Part shown: in pieces, positions 1 through 8,641 of the stretch
How the letters are laid out: every line of letters starts with the position of its first letter
Numbering within the stretch: the stretch's first letter is position 1
Source of the DNA: Pirellulaceae bacterium
GTDB lineage: Bacteria; Planctomycetota; Planctomycetia; Pirellulales; Pirellulaceae
Reading direction: 5' to 3'
Assembly: GCA_023382975.1 (NCBI GenBank)
Contig: JAHDXO010000044.1
Location: forward strand, 30,598 to 94,597
Length of the DNA stretch: 64,000 nucleotides
Position numbers and translations under genes: made by a program
The notes under the pieces: model-generated
Told to the model about the DNA's origin: nothing
What the model saw: only the letters and a program-made list of their open reading frames with translations
Database searches by the model: none

Positions 1-75
1 GATGTGGCCTTCCGCACGGGTAGCGGATCCCGCGATGTCGCGGAAGTCGGTAAGGATGTTGTCGAAATTGCTCAT
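1..75 (-). CDS. 5' end of a gene leaving the window (possible helicase/restriction-type protein)
   Basis: The minus strand opens with an ATG at 75 and reads 25 codons without a stop to the window edge, beginning MSNFDNILTDFRDIAGSA. A start of the type 'F..IL..FR..A.S....G' is common at the N-terminus of large type ISP / DEAD-helicase restriction proteins, which is why that is suggested. Only 25 residues are visible, and there is no strong ribosome binding site (an AGCGGCCC stretch precedes the ATG). Function is therefore a guess. Confidence 0.35.
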   Translation of the reverse strand, partial: MSNFDNILTDFRDIAGSATRAEGHI

Positions 76-88
76 GGGCCGCTGGATC

Positions 89-186
89 CTCTCACGGAGG
101 CACGGAGTACACAAAGTAGGTATTCGTGAGTCAGCAGTTTCCGTCCTTTTCCGCCTTTCTCCGTGTGCTCCGTGTCTCTGTGAGAG
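89..186. repeat. palindromic repeat unit A, left flank of the GxxExxY gene
   Basis: The left arm at 89-112 (starting CTCTCACGGAGGCACGGAG) is inversely repeated at 163-186, with 21 of 24 positions matching and about 50 bp between the arms. The same arms recur at 627-699 on the other side of the GxxExxY gene. Dispersed ACGGAG/CTCCGTG palindromes of this kind are common around GxxExxY genes in environmental genomes, as far as I know; that is background, not shown here. Confidence 0.8.
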
Positions 187-192
187 CCTCGT

Positions 193-573
193 CTACAGAG
201 TTCCGTTGATGGTGCGCGTGATGCCTTGCTTCATCAACTCCTCGCCGAAGTTGAGCAGATACCCCAGCTTGATTCCAGTGAGCTTCAGGTACGTGAGCAC
301 TTGCTTTTTATGCGCGTTGTTGACCTTCTCCACGGACTTCAGTTCCAGGAGCACCTTGCCCTCGACGATCAAGTTCGCCCGGAAACCTTCCTCGAAATGT
401 TCGCCCTCGAACTCGATCGGCACCGGTACTTGACGCTGCACGTTCAATCCCCGCTTGGCGAGACGACGAGCCAAGACTACCTCGTAAACCGATTCCAGAA
501 GGCCCGGGCCCAACGCCTTGTGTAAGTAAATCGCCTCGTCCACCACGATCGTTCCGATTTCGTTCTCGTTCAC
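193..573 (-). CDS. GxxExxY protein (PD-(D/E)XK-like, unknown role)
   Basis: The 126-residue product belongs to the GxxExxY family, named for the motif seen here as GLLESVY at about residues 24-30. Members are predicted PD-(D/E)XK nuclease-fold proteins. The motif region LIVEGKVLLELKSVE fits the E-x-K core, and the tail GYLLNFGEELMKQGI is the usual family ending. The GTG at 573 is chosen because AAAGGAG stands seven bases before it; the open frame continues 20 codons upstream into sequence that does not look coding. The gene sits alone between two copies of a palindromic repeat (89-186 and 627-699), suggesting the repeat and gene travel or are maintained together. Biological role is unknown. 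Confidence 0.85.
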   Translation of the reverse strand: MNENEIGTIVVDEAIYLHKALGPGLLESVYEVVLARRLAKRGLNVQRQVPVPIEFEGEHFEEGFRANLIVEGKVLLELKSVEKVNNAHKKQVLTYLKLTGIKLGYLLNFGEELMKQGITRTINGTL

Positions 574-626
574 GGCAAGCTCCTTTCGCGCAGGGCAGAA
601 ATGAAGTCTCCACAGACCAGAGAGTA

Positions 627-699
627 CTCTCACGGAGGCACGGAGTACACAGCGTGAACAATGTCCTACTTCTCCGTGAGCTCCGTGCCTCTGTGAGAG
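627..699. repeat. palindromic repeat unit B, overlapping the 3' end of hemW
   Basis: The left arm 627-650 is identical to the left arm of unit A (89-112). The right arm 676-699 is its imperfect reverse complement, separated by 25 bp. The hemW stop codon and the last codons of hemW lie inside this unit, so the repeat forms part of that coding sequence. Confidence 0.8.
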
Positions 700-1844
700 A
701 AAGCTTCAAAGCTCTGAGGCGGAACCAGGAATCGCGGCCAAATCGAATCGCTGACCAACAGACCGTCGCGGGTCAGCCGCAGATGGTCGCCTCGCTGTTC
801 CAGCAGACCTCGATCGATCAGTTCCCGCATGCTGTCACCGACCAGCGTCTCGACCGCGAACCCGGACTGCTGTTGAAACCGGCGCACGTCCACGCCCTCG
901 ATGATTCGCAACTGGAACACCAAACGCTCGCGCGCCCGGTCTTCGCTGCCCAACCGTTCCCGCTCCGCCACGGGCGATCGACCAGCCAGCACGCGGTGCA
1001 TCCAGGTGGTCGTGCTGCGGTGATTGGTCTCGCGGACGCCGGCGACGTAACGCGCGGCGCCGGGGCCGGCGGCGTAGTACTCCTGCCCAGTCCAGTAGAC
1101 TTCGTTGTGCCGGCAGCGATGTCCCGGCCGCGCAAAATTCGAGACCTCGTAGTGCTCCCAGCCCGCGCCCGTCAGCACGTCGATGGCGGCCAGATACATC
1201 TGCCGCTCCAGTTCCTCGTCGGCCGGCGTCAACAGGCCCTTCGTCATCCGGCCCCAAAACGCGGCGCCTTTCTCGTAGGTCAGGCCGTAGGTCGAAACAT
1301 GATCCGGACATCGTTCGACGGTCGCTTGCAGGTCGGCCAACCAGACGTCCAGCGATTCGTCCGGCACGCCGAAGATCAAGTCCAGCGACCACGACGCGAA
1401 GCGTCCGCGGCAGGCCGCCAGGGCGCGGTCGACATCGGCGCGGCGATGATCGCGTTCCAAGCGATTCAGTTTGGCGTCGTCGAACGATTGAACGCCGATA
1501 CTCAACCGGTTGACGCCACCGTCGACCAAGACCGCGATCTTCTCGGGGACCAGATCTACCGGATTCGCCTCGATGCTGAATTCGGCTTGTCCCGACAACG
1601 GAAACCAATGCGTGGCCAGCTTCAACAAGCGTTCCAGTTGAGCTGGCGCCAGATGCGTCGGCGTCCCGCCGCCCAGGAACAAGGTGTCGACGGGCCGGGG
1701 CCACTGGAGGCCTTGCAGCTCTCGCTCCAACGCCGTCAGGAAACGCTCGATCAGATCGTCGCGCCCGGCCGTCACGGTAAAGTTGCAATAGCCGCAACGG
1801 CGCCGGCAGAATGGGACGTGAATGTAAGCCGCTCGCGGGTCCAT
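666..1844 (-). CDS. hemW: HemW-like radical SAM protein (heme chaperone family)
   Basis: The 392-residue protein starts MDPRAAYIHVPFC and carries the radical SAM motif CxxxCxYC at residues 13-20 (the fourth Cys typical of HemW follows as GYCNF). It also has LFLGGGTPTHL, the SIGVQSFDD and FGVPDE regions, and the C-terminal HemN-type domain. HemW was long annotated as oxygen-independent coproporphyrinogen III oxidase but in studied bacteria acts as a heme-binding insertase; which applies here cannot be told. It follows the rnz-like gene by 13 bp on the same strand and is probably cotranscribed with it. The last ~13 residues (SHRGTELTEK region) are encoded by a dispersed palindromic repeat, so the natural C-terminus has probably been altered. 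Confidence 0.88.
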   Translation of the reverse strand: MDPRAAYIHVPFCRRRCGYCNFTVTAGRDDLIERFLTALERELQGLQWPRPVDTLFLGGGTPTHLAPAQLERLLKLATHWFPLSGQAEFSIEANPVDLVPEKIAVLVDGGVNRLSIGVQSFDDAKLNRLERDHRRADVDRALAACRGRFASWSLDLIFGVPDESLDVWLADLQATVERCPDHVSTYGLTYEKGAAFWGRMTKGLLTPADEELERQMYLAAIDVLTGAGWEHYEVSNFARPGHRCRHNEVYWTGQEYYAAGPGAARYVAGVRETNHRSTTTWMHRVLAGRSPVAERERLGSEDRARERLVFQLRIIEGVDVRRFQQQSGFAVETLVGDSMRELIDRGLLEQRGDHLRLTRDGLLVSDSIWPRFLVPPQSFEAFSHRGTELTEK

Positions 1845-1857
1845 GACCGGTTCGCCG

Positions 1858-2697
1858 TCAAAGCCACAGATGCAAACGGCCGCCCAACATGTCGGGCAGC
1901 GCCCTTTCGACGAAGTTGCGGATCTGGCTGCCGCTGTAGCGGGTGCTGAAATGGCAGGCGATCACCAACTCGTTCTGGAAACGGTCGCGACGCTCGACAA
2001 AATCGTCCAAGTGCATGTGGCCGTGCTTGTGGATCTTCTCCTTGCGGTGCGCCGGCGCGACGAATGTCATCTCGGCGATCAGGATTTTCGCCTGGTACAT
2101 CTCCGGGCAATCGTCCAGGCCGCGAGGCTCCGTGTCGCCCAGCACGCCCACCAGCGGATGCCGCCGCTCCTCGGTCACTTCGACGCCAGACAACCGCAGA
2201 TCCCGGATCTGCTCGCCCGCCAGTTCGAGATACTCCGCCTTGAGCTTCTTGCGCCGGTCCCAGACGATATACCCCAGCGACGGCACCGTGTGCCGCGTGG
2301 CATGCGCCGTCACCACCAATTCCTTGGACAGCTCGAACTGGTCGCCCGCCTTGACCGGGATCAACTCGCAAGGCAGCCGCCCGCGGTCCAGTCGGCTGAC
2401 CGCGCGCAGCAGTTGGCCGATCAGCTCCAAAGCATGTTCCGGAACGTAGATCGTCGGCGGGTCCATCTTCATCATCCGCCGCCGGGCCACGTAGACAGGC
2501 AGCGCCGCGATGTGGTCCAAATGCGTGTGCGAGATGAACCAAGTGGACGTCCCCATGAAATCCCAGGGCTGGGCTCCCAGATCGAATCCGAGCTTCAACT
2601 CGGGAATCCGCCAATACGTCTGCACCGCGGCGCGCGAGTAGCCCTCGATCGTCAGTCCTTGGTGTTCGAGCTGTTTGACGGGAAGATTGCGGATCAT
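1858..2697 (-). CDS. ribonuclease Z-like metallo-beta-lactamase hydrolase
   Basis: The 279-residue product shows the MBL signature SHTHLDHIA (HxHxDH) around residues 56-64, a later GDTEP, an MTF segment and a GHMHLDDF motif, the arrangement of the ribonuclease Z / ElaC group (COG1234) that trims tRNA 3' ends. It could also be another hydrolase of the same fold, because the flexible arm of classical RNase Z is not obvious. The ATG at 2697 (MIRNLPVKQ) is chosen because family homology begins here; the frame stays open far upstream only because it runs antisense to the next gene. It precedes hemW by 13 bp, suggesting an operon. Confidence 0.75.
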   Translation of the reverse strand: MIRNLPVKQLEHQGLTIEGYSRAAVQTYWRIPELKLGFDLGAQPWDFMGTSTWFISHTHLDHIAALPVYVARRRMMKMDPPTIYVPEHALELIGQLLRAVSRLDRGRLPCELIPVKAGDQFELSKELVVTAHATRHTVPSLGYIVWDRRKKLKAEYLELAGEQIRDLRLSGVEVTEERRHPLVGVLGDTEPRGLDDCPEMYQAKILIAEMTFVAPAHRKEKIHKHGHMHLDDFVERRDRFQNELVIACHFSTRYSGSQIRNFVERALPDMLGGRLHLWL

Positions 2698-2925
2698 AGT
2701 CGGCTTCTGGACAAGGATACGGAAACCGGCAAGTGTACGGACACACTGTTCGATGCGAAAGGGGACATCGGCGGCCCAAGTCCCGACGGAGGGCTGTCCC
2801 GTCGGCGGACTTCGTGAGCCTGGCAGGCGTCGGCGGCAGCGATCTCGCGACGCCCTCGCGAGTGTGGTAGATTGATGCCGCGGAACGTGGCAAGATCTTC
2901 GACCAATCATCCGGGGGACAGAACG

Positions 2926-4224
2926 ATGCGAAGCGGTATCAATCGTCGACGTTTTTTGCGCGGCAGTGCGGGGGTGGCTGGAGCGTGTTTCGGGATGCCG
3001 GCCCTGGTGCCATCGTCCGTCCTGGGTCTCGACGGAGCGGTGGCGCCTAGCGAGAAGATCACGGTCGGCTTCATCGGCACCGGCAGCCACGGAATCCACT
3101 GGAATCTGCGGGCCTATCTGGCTCAGCCCGATGCCCGCATCCTGGCCGTTTGCGATGTGGACAGCAACAACCTGACCAAGGCCCTGACGCAGGTCAACGA
3201 GAAATACGGCAATCAAGACTGCGCGGCGACCAAGGACTTCCGCGAGGTGCTGGACCGCAAGGACATCGACGCCGTCATGATCTCGACGCCGGACCATTGG
3301 CACACACTGATGAGTGTGATGGCGATCCAGGCCGGCAAGGACGTCCAATGCGAGAAACCGACGCTGACGATCGACGAAGGCAAGATCCTGATCAAGCGGG
3401 TCCGCGAGGCGGGCAAGGTCTTCCAGACCAGCACCGAGGACCGATCGCTGGACATGTACCACCGGATGGCGCAACTGGTGCGCAACGGGCGGATCGGCAA
3501 GCTGCAGCGCATCGAAGTGATTCTGCCCAAGCAGCCCAACCACGCCGGAGATCCGACGCCCCAGCCCGTGCCGCCCGAGTTGGACTACGAGATGTGGCTG
3601 GGTCCGGCGCCGTACGCACCGTACACACCCCAGCGAGTCCACTTCAACTTCCGCTGGATCTGGGACTACTCGGGCGGCATCATCTGCGATTGGGGCACAC
3701 ATCTGTTCGACACAGCGCAGTGGGGCAACGACACCGAGCATACCGGGCCCGTCGAGATCACGGGCACCGGCACGCATTGGGAAGGCGGGCTGTACAACAC
3801 GGTCAAGGACTACGACGTGACCTACAAGTACGCCAACGGCGTGGTGATGTCCTGTACGCCGGGCAACCCGAGCATCAAGTTCATCGGGACCGACGGCTGG
3901 GTCGGCAACCGCGGCTGGCGTGGACGGCTGGAGGCCAGTTCTGACGAGATCCTGAACTCGGTCATCGGCCCCGACGAAATCCACCTGTACACCAACCCGG
4001 CCGGCGAGCACCGCGATTTCCTGGACTGTGTCAAGAGCCGCAAGGACCCGTACTTCCCCGTCGAGATCGGCCATCGCGTCGCGACGATCTGCCATCTGGG
4101 CAACATCGCGATCAAGGTGGGCCGCACACTGAAATGGGATCCCGACCAGGAAGTATTCCCCGGCGACGACGAAGCCAACGCCTTCCTCTCCCGCCCCATG
4201 CGCAGCCCCTGGAAACTGACGTGA
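2926..4224 (+). CDS. Tat-exported Gfo/Idh/MocA family oxidoreductase
   Basis: The 432-residue product begins with a twin-arginine signal (NRRRFLRG followed by a hydrophobic stretch and ALVPSSVLG), then the NAD(P)-binding fold (VGFIGTGSHG, VCDVDSNN) and the family motif CEKPTLT around residue 140. The C-terminal half contains WDYSGGIICDWGTHLFD and ends PMRSPWKL, as in the large planctomycete expansion of this family. The substrate, probably a sugar or polyol derivative, cannot be inferred. GGGGGA lies eight bases before the ATG at 2926. A related protein is encoded at 44370-45695. No partner gene is adjacent on the same strand. Confidence 0.88.
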   Translation: MRSGINRRRFLRGSAGVAGACFGMPALVPSSVLGLDGAVAPSEKITVGFIGTGSHGIHWNLRAYLAQPDARILAVCDVDSNNLTKALTQVNEKYGNQDCAATKDFREVLDRKDIDAVMISTPDHWHTLMSVMAIQAGKDVQCEKPTLTIDEGKILIKRVREAGKVFQTSTEDRSLDMYHRMAQLVRNGRIGKLQRIEVILPKQPNHAGDPTPQPVPPELDYEMWLGPAPYAPYTPQRVHFNFRWIWDYSGGIICDWGTHLFDTAQWGNDTEHTGPVEITGTGTHWEGGLYNTVKDYDVTYKYANGVVMSCTPGNPSIKFIGTDGWVGNRGWRGRLEASSDEILNSVIGPDEIHLYTNPAGEHRDFLDCVKSRKDPYFPVEIGHRVATICHLGNIAIKVGRTLKWDPDQEVFPGDDEANAFLSRPMRSPWKLT

Positions 4225-4711
4225 CGATTTGACGCACCGCCGGCCTCGACTCGACGCGAATCTCGACGCCATCGGGCTTCGATGGACCGCCATGTGCGGA
4301 CGATTGCCGAATGCGAAGCTAGGCACGTGTGAGCCCGATCCGATTCGCGTGGCGCTCGACGCACCGATGAGCGACGGGATCCATGGGCTCAGGCGATCGA
4401 AGCGGCTACGTTGTCCAGGGTGATAGATGCGTCGCTGGCGATTCGTGCGGAAAGGGCTGCCCAGCAACCGCGTCGTCTCCAACAGCCGGTGAATTCGGGT
4501 GTTCAGTCTGTGCTTGTCAAAGTCAACCCCCTGCATTCCGTCTTTGTCTGCATCGCGATACCCCCTCTGCCTCGCGCGGATGGTGGATCAGATTGAACGG
4601 CTATCGCTGTCGTTTATCCACTTGGTTTCAGACCCGACTTCGGGTTGCGTGGCACGACGATGTTCGCATGATGGATACGTGCGACCGTGAGAGAATGCGG
4701 GGCGAAATCGA
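4225..4711. other. gene-free stretch, nothing recognised
   Basis: This 487-bp gap lies between two convergent genes. Open frames occur on both strands, but none has a ribosome binding site, family resemblance or consistent codon use. No terminator-like hairpin with a T-run was found. Confidence 0.5.
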
Positions 4712-6289
4712 CTACGTTGCCGACCCGGAAGCGTTGGATTGCCGGGAATCGCTGTCAGTGACGGCCGAAGGCGAAGCCGATTGGGCGGCGCGCGGTTCAT
4801 CAAAGACTTCGGTGCCGTTGGCCACCGGCCGGGGGAATTCGACGCCGCACACGCTGCACGCGGTGCGGTCGCGCGGAAGCCGCTGGCCGCAGGACGGACA
4901 CGGCTGACGCACCGGCCAACTCCGGTGCAGCAGATAACCGGCCAAACCCGGCAAGCCCAACAGCAAGACGAAGACGAACCAAACCACGCCGCCGGTCTGA
5001 CCGTAACGGCGATGCCGTCGACGACACCAGGCGGCCAAGGCGAATGTCAACAACGTAACTGGCGGCACAAACCAACGGTATTCCCGCAAGCTAGTTGCCA
5101 GGGCTTCGAAGTACGTCGCGGCCGTGCCCTGGAAAAGTGCCTCAAGCGGCTGGAGCAAGATGACGAACAAGCCGAGCAGGATGGGGACCGGCAGCATGAC
5201 CACCGCCCCCAGCTTGTTCAGCCAGCCGCTTGTGGATCGAAGGCTCGCTCGATTCAACGTGACCACCTGCTGCCGTGAGATGTTCCCGCCTTCGTCCAGC
5301 CACAGTACATCGAAAGGAGCGTTGGCGTACATGGGCCAGTCCGAGGCGGTCAGCAGCAAACCGTCCTGCAGCAGATGTACTCCCAAATAGCGATTTCGCA
5401 ACTCCTGCGGCAAGGGAAACTTGCGTCGGTCGCCCGTGCCGGGGGCGACGATTCATACGCAGTCGTGACCGCGAGCCGCCAGGTATTCCACCGGTGCCTC
5501 CGCGTGAGTTCCTGCCTCGTCTGCGCCCAGGGCCCGTTCGACAATGCCGACCGAGATCAGGTCCGCATCTTCCAACACGGTCCGCACGCTGCGCTGCCGC
5601 AGGTCGATCTCCAATAATTGGCCCGCCGAAACCAGATAAACCATCCACGGCGGGAGTTGAGCGCGACCTGTTCCGGCGGATGCCGTGCTGGTTACGCCCG
5701 CATTCCCCCACAACGGACCGCCAGGATTCGTACGTCCCGCAAGCAAGGTTGCGAGAGTCCTGCCATCGACCGCAAATATTGCATCCGGCCCAGGCGGATC
5801 CGAACGGAATCCATCCCGGCCGATCCAGCCGACTCGCTGTTTGGTGACGCTGTCGAATCCCTCGAACCATGCCTGCCCCTCGCGCCGTCCGTCATGCACG
5901 AAGTACCACAGCGACGGAGGCGTGGCGAAGTCGGAACAGCCCTGAACTCGAAAACGCCAATCCCACCGCTGGCCCATGCGATCCAGTTGAGCCAGGGCCA
6001 GCAGGCTGGCGGAACGCAACTGGTTGCCCTCCGCACGGAAATCTCCGTTCAAAGTGCGAAAGGTGCTCCGGCTGTAACCACCGGCATACGAGTTGGTGGC
6101 GATCACAGGGGTGCCGTCTTGCAGGACAAGCAACTGCTCGTAGCTGCTCTGTGGTTGCCGGACGGCGCGGAGCCAGGCGTCGATCAGGCTGCCCACAAAG
6201 CCGCAGGCCACGCCCCACGCGATCGCAGCGCCAATGGCGAGCACCAGGGCGAGCAGCACGCCGCGAACCATCCCGCTTGGCTTGTCCAT
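4712..6289 (-). pseudogene. ABC-transporter accessory membrane protein interrupted by an in-frame TGA
   Basis: Two open stretches lie in the same frame: 6289-5453 (278 aa) and, after the TGA at 5455-5453, an open frame to 4712. The first half begins MDKPSGMVRGVLLALVLA with one N-terminal membrane helix and a large soluble domain. The second half has two or three membrane segments (VVMLPVPILLGLFVIL, WFVPPVTLLTFALAAW, VVWFVFVLLLGLPGLAG) and a zinc ribbon CPSCGQ...CSVCG. No ribosome binding site precedes any start in the second half, and the sequence between TGA and the first later start (APGTGDRRKFPLPQELR) looks like ordinary coding sequence, so a single ~525-residue gene seems to have acquired a stop. 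The gene lies 12 bp after the ABC permease and is probably part of that operon. A sequencing error or readthrough would also explain it. Confidence 0.6.
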
Positions 6290-6301
6290 CGTCCGATCCT
6301 T

Positions 6302-6988
6302 TCAAGAGTAATCGCGAACGCTCGCCGCCTGCTGAATGCAGACCAGAAACAAGACGTCCAGCACGATCACAATCGGCACCGTCAACCACCAAACGGCCGC
6401 CACGTGCAGCACGAATACCGGCAGTCCGACCGCCGCCAGCGGAAGCAGCCGCGAGCCGATCCAGCGCGCCGACCGCAGACCGCTGAGGAATGCGGCCAAG
6501 TAGAGCGCCGTCATACTGAACCAACTGGCCCATGCCGGCAGCGTCATCGACCAGTAGAACGGGCTGGCGTGCGTGCCGGGCGTCGCCCCCCAGGCGGCAA
6601 AAATCGCGATCGGCAACGCGGCGCAGAACAAGTACGTCACCAAACCAACCAACAATTTGGCATACAGCAGATCATTGCGACGGATGGGCAACCGCCACAA
6701 GAGCAGCCACGTCTCGTGCAGCGATTCACCGAGCGTCTGCCGAAAAGCGATGGCAATCGCCAGAAGGGCCGAGACGATCGCGATGGAAGTCACGAAGTCG
6801 TTGGCAACAAAGGGAATCTGTTGCGGCCCCCCGCGATAGCCGTAGGAATAGATCCACGAAACGCCGGAAAGGAAACCCGGCAGATTCCAGCCGATGTTGT
6901 CGATCACAATCAGCAGGTAGACGGCCAGCGCGACCGCGGCGATCCAGGTGTTTTCCCGGATCTCCTTAATGGCCAGTGCTTTCCACAT
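6302..6988 (-). CDS. ABC-2 type transporter permease
   Basis: The 228-residue product has about six hydrophobic segments (near residues 13-35, 65-85, 110-135, 145-170, 180-200 and 203-220) and starts MWKALAIKEIRENTW, like permeases of the YtrC/ABC-2 type. Its start lies inside the end of the upstream ATPase gene (23-bp overlap), the usual sign of coupled translation. With the ATPase it should form an exporter whose substrate is unknown. The GntR/YtrA regulator ahead of the operon fits the YtrA-type ABC systems that respond to cell-envelope stress in Gram-positive bacteria; that parallel is an inference. Confidence 0.85.
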   Translation of the reverse strand: MWKALAIKEIRENTWIAAVALAVYLLIVIDNIGWNLPGFLSGVSWIYSYGYRGGPQQIPFVANDFVTSIAIVSALLAIAIAFRQTLGESLHETWLLLWRLPIRRNDLLYAKLLVGLVTYLFCAALPIAIFAAWGATPGTHASPFYWSMTLPAWASWFSMTALYLAAFLSGLRSARWIGSRLLPLAAVGLPVFVLHVAAVWWLTVPIVIVLDVLFLVCIQQAASVRDYS

Positions 6989-7904
6989 CGTCCCGTTCCT
7001 TTGCGAAAATCGGCAGCGACCGTCGCGGCCCCCGTGTGTACTCGATGAACGCGTCTTCCAGATTCAGGTCCAGCACCTCCTGAGACCGCGGTCCCAGTCC
7101 GGCGATCTGCTGCTGCACCGCGCCGTCCAGGCGGACCACAATCAATTCCAACCGCGTGCCAACTTGACGGCGACTGACCAGTCCCGAGCAGGGCGGGAAA
7201 TCGGGCGGCTCGCGCCCGAATTCGAGCACCACCCGCTTGACCGCCTGCTTGAACGTCTCCGTGGGACAGTCCACGCGCAACACGCCGTCGACCAGCACGC
7301 CGATCCGGTCCGCCACCCGCTCGACATCCGCCAGGATGTGCGAGCTGAACAGGATCGTGCGTCCCTGCTGCTGAATGATCTGGATCATCGATTCCAGGAA
7401 ATCACGCCTGACGACCGTATCCAGTCCGATCGTGGGATCGTCCAGGATCAGCAGTTCCGGCTCCGACGCGACCGCCAAGGCCAACGCCACCTGCGCCCGC
7501 TGGCCGCGCGACAGGTGCCGGATGCGTTTCTTGGTCGGCAGCTCGAAATGATCCAGAATCTGCTCGACCAACCGCGAGTTCCAGGCGGGATAGAACGCAC
7601 GGGTGAAGGCGACCATCTGGCCGACCGTCATCCAGCGGTACAGCGGGTGGCCTTCCGCCAGATATGCGACGCGAGCCAGCACGCCCGGCGACAAGCCGGC
7701 GGAATCCTCGCCCAACAACTCGGCCCGGCCGCAATCCGGGTGGACCATTCCCAGCAGCATCTTGATGGCCGTCGATTTCCCCGCGCCGTTGCGGCCCAAC
7801 AGCCCGTACACCGCCCCGCGCGGGATCCGCAGATCCAGCGAATCGACCACTGGCCTGCCGCCGTAATATTTGGTCAAGCGGTGCGTCACCACGGCATCGG
7901 ACAT
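6966..7904 (-). CDS. ABC transporter ATP-binding protein
   Basis: The 312-residue product has Walker A GRNGAGKS (about residues 38-45), a signature-like loop LSRGQRAQVALA, Walker B LLILDDPTIGLD and the H-loop SSHILADVE, followed by a ~90-residue C-terminal extension typical of drug-exporter-type (CcmA/YtrB-like) ATPases. In the signature the usual LSGGQ reads LSRGQ, a common variant. The gene is the second of the gntR-ATPase-permease-accessory operon, 59 bp after the regulator, and overlaps the permease start. Confidence 0.93.
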   Translation of the reverse strand: MSDAVVTHRLTKYYGGRPVVDSLDLRIPRGAVYGLLGRNGAGKSTAIKMLLGMVHPDCGRAELLGEDSAGLSPGVLARVAYLAEGHPLYRWMTVGQMVAFTRAFYPAWNSRLVEQILDHFELPTKKRIRHLSRGQRAQVALALAVASEPELLILDDPTIGLDTVVRRDFLESMIQIIQQQGRTILFSSHILADVERVADRIGVLVDGVLRVDCPTETFKQAVKRVVLEFGREPPDFPPCSGLVSRRQVGTRLELIVVRLDGAVQQQIAGLGPRSQEVLDLNLEDAFIEYTRGPRRSLPIFAKERDDVESTGH

Positions 7905-7963
7905 GCCAACCTCCGTTTTCCCTCACGAACCAATTGCCAACAAACAACTCTCCAAGGCGGAAT

Positions 7964-8359
7964 TTACGGGCCGGATTGCTCCCATTGGAATCGCGTCGCG
8001 CGTTCGGCAAGTAGTTCCGCGACTTCCGCGGACGTAAAACCCAAATGCACGGCCTCGGTCAGCAATCCGTCGACCCGTCGAGTCAGCCGGTCTCGCCGCG
8101 CCCGTTTCGTCAGTTCGTGGTGTGGCCGAGCTACGAACACACCCAAACCGGGCCTCGTGTTCAGAATCCCCTCGCGTTCCAGTTCCAAGTACACCCGCGC
8201 GATCGTGTTGGGATTGACCACCAGCGTTCGTGACAGCTCCCGCACCGACGGCAGACGCTCGTCCCACGCCAACTGGCCGGTCGCGATCGCGCCGCGAATC
8301 TGGTCGGCCAATTGACGATAGATCGGTACGCGGCTGCTGGGTTCGATGCGAAATTCCAT
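7964..8359 (-). CDS. GntR family regulator, YtrA subfamily
   Basis: The 131-residue product has the GntR winged helix (VPIYRQLADQIRGAIATGQL, LPSVRELSRTLVVNPNTIARVYLELEREG) in residues 10-75, and only a short two-helix C-terminal part instead of a large effector domain. This size and layout define the YtrA subfamily, usually repressors of ABC transporter operons. It is the first gene of such an operon, and a YtrA-type inverted repeat (8372-8396) lies 13 bp before its ATG, so it very likely represses its own operon. The effector is unknown. Confidence 0.9.
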   Translation of the reverse strand: MEFRIEPSSRVPIYRQLADQIRGAIATGQLAWDERLPSVRELSRTLVVNPNTIARVYLELEREGILNTRPGLGVFVARPHHELTKRARRDRLTRRVDGLLTEAVHLGFTSAEVAELLAERATRFQWEQSGP

Positions 8360-8371
8360 GACGCTGTCCTA

Positions 8372-8396
8372 ACTGTACTAATAATACCAATACAGT
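8372..8396 (-). promoter_or_regulatory. YtrA-type operator ACTGTA-N13-TACAGT
   Basis: The half-sites ACTGTA (8372-8377) and TACAGT (8391-8396) are perfect inverted repeats separated by 13 bp, in an A/T-rich patch that contrasts with the surrounding G+C-rich DNA. The layout matches the AGTGTA-N13-TACACT site known for Bacillus YtrA. It lies 13 bp upstream of the YtrA-like gene, where binding would block its transcription. Confidence 0.75.
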
Positions 8397-8641
8397 TTTC
8401 AAGTGCGTCAAGCGGGCTCGCGGAATTTTCTCGTCGTTTTCCAGGCTTGTGCCCGGTGACACTGAGTCGTGAAAGGCGGACATCCGCGATGCCTGCCTCT
8501 AAGAGTTCGTCAAGCGACCAAGTTGCCTTGCAGGTATCGCCGATTGACGCGCGGCGGCAATATGCGCCGCGCTCCGAGCCCCGGACAGTTGCGAGACGCT
8601 GGGCGATGTCTGACAGCTCTGCCCGGACGGCGCAATCGGCC

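Noticed and set aside
2698..4536. Very long open frame on the minus strand continuing upstream of the rnz-like gene
   Set aside because: It is antisense to the Gfo/Idh/MocA gene. High G+C leaves the opposite frame free of stops, and the sequence shows no protein-like composition or start site.
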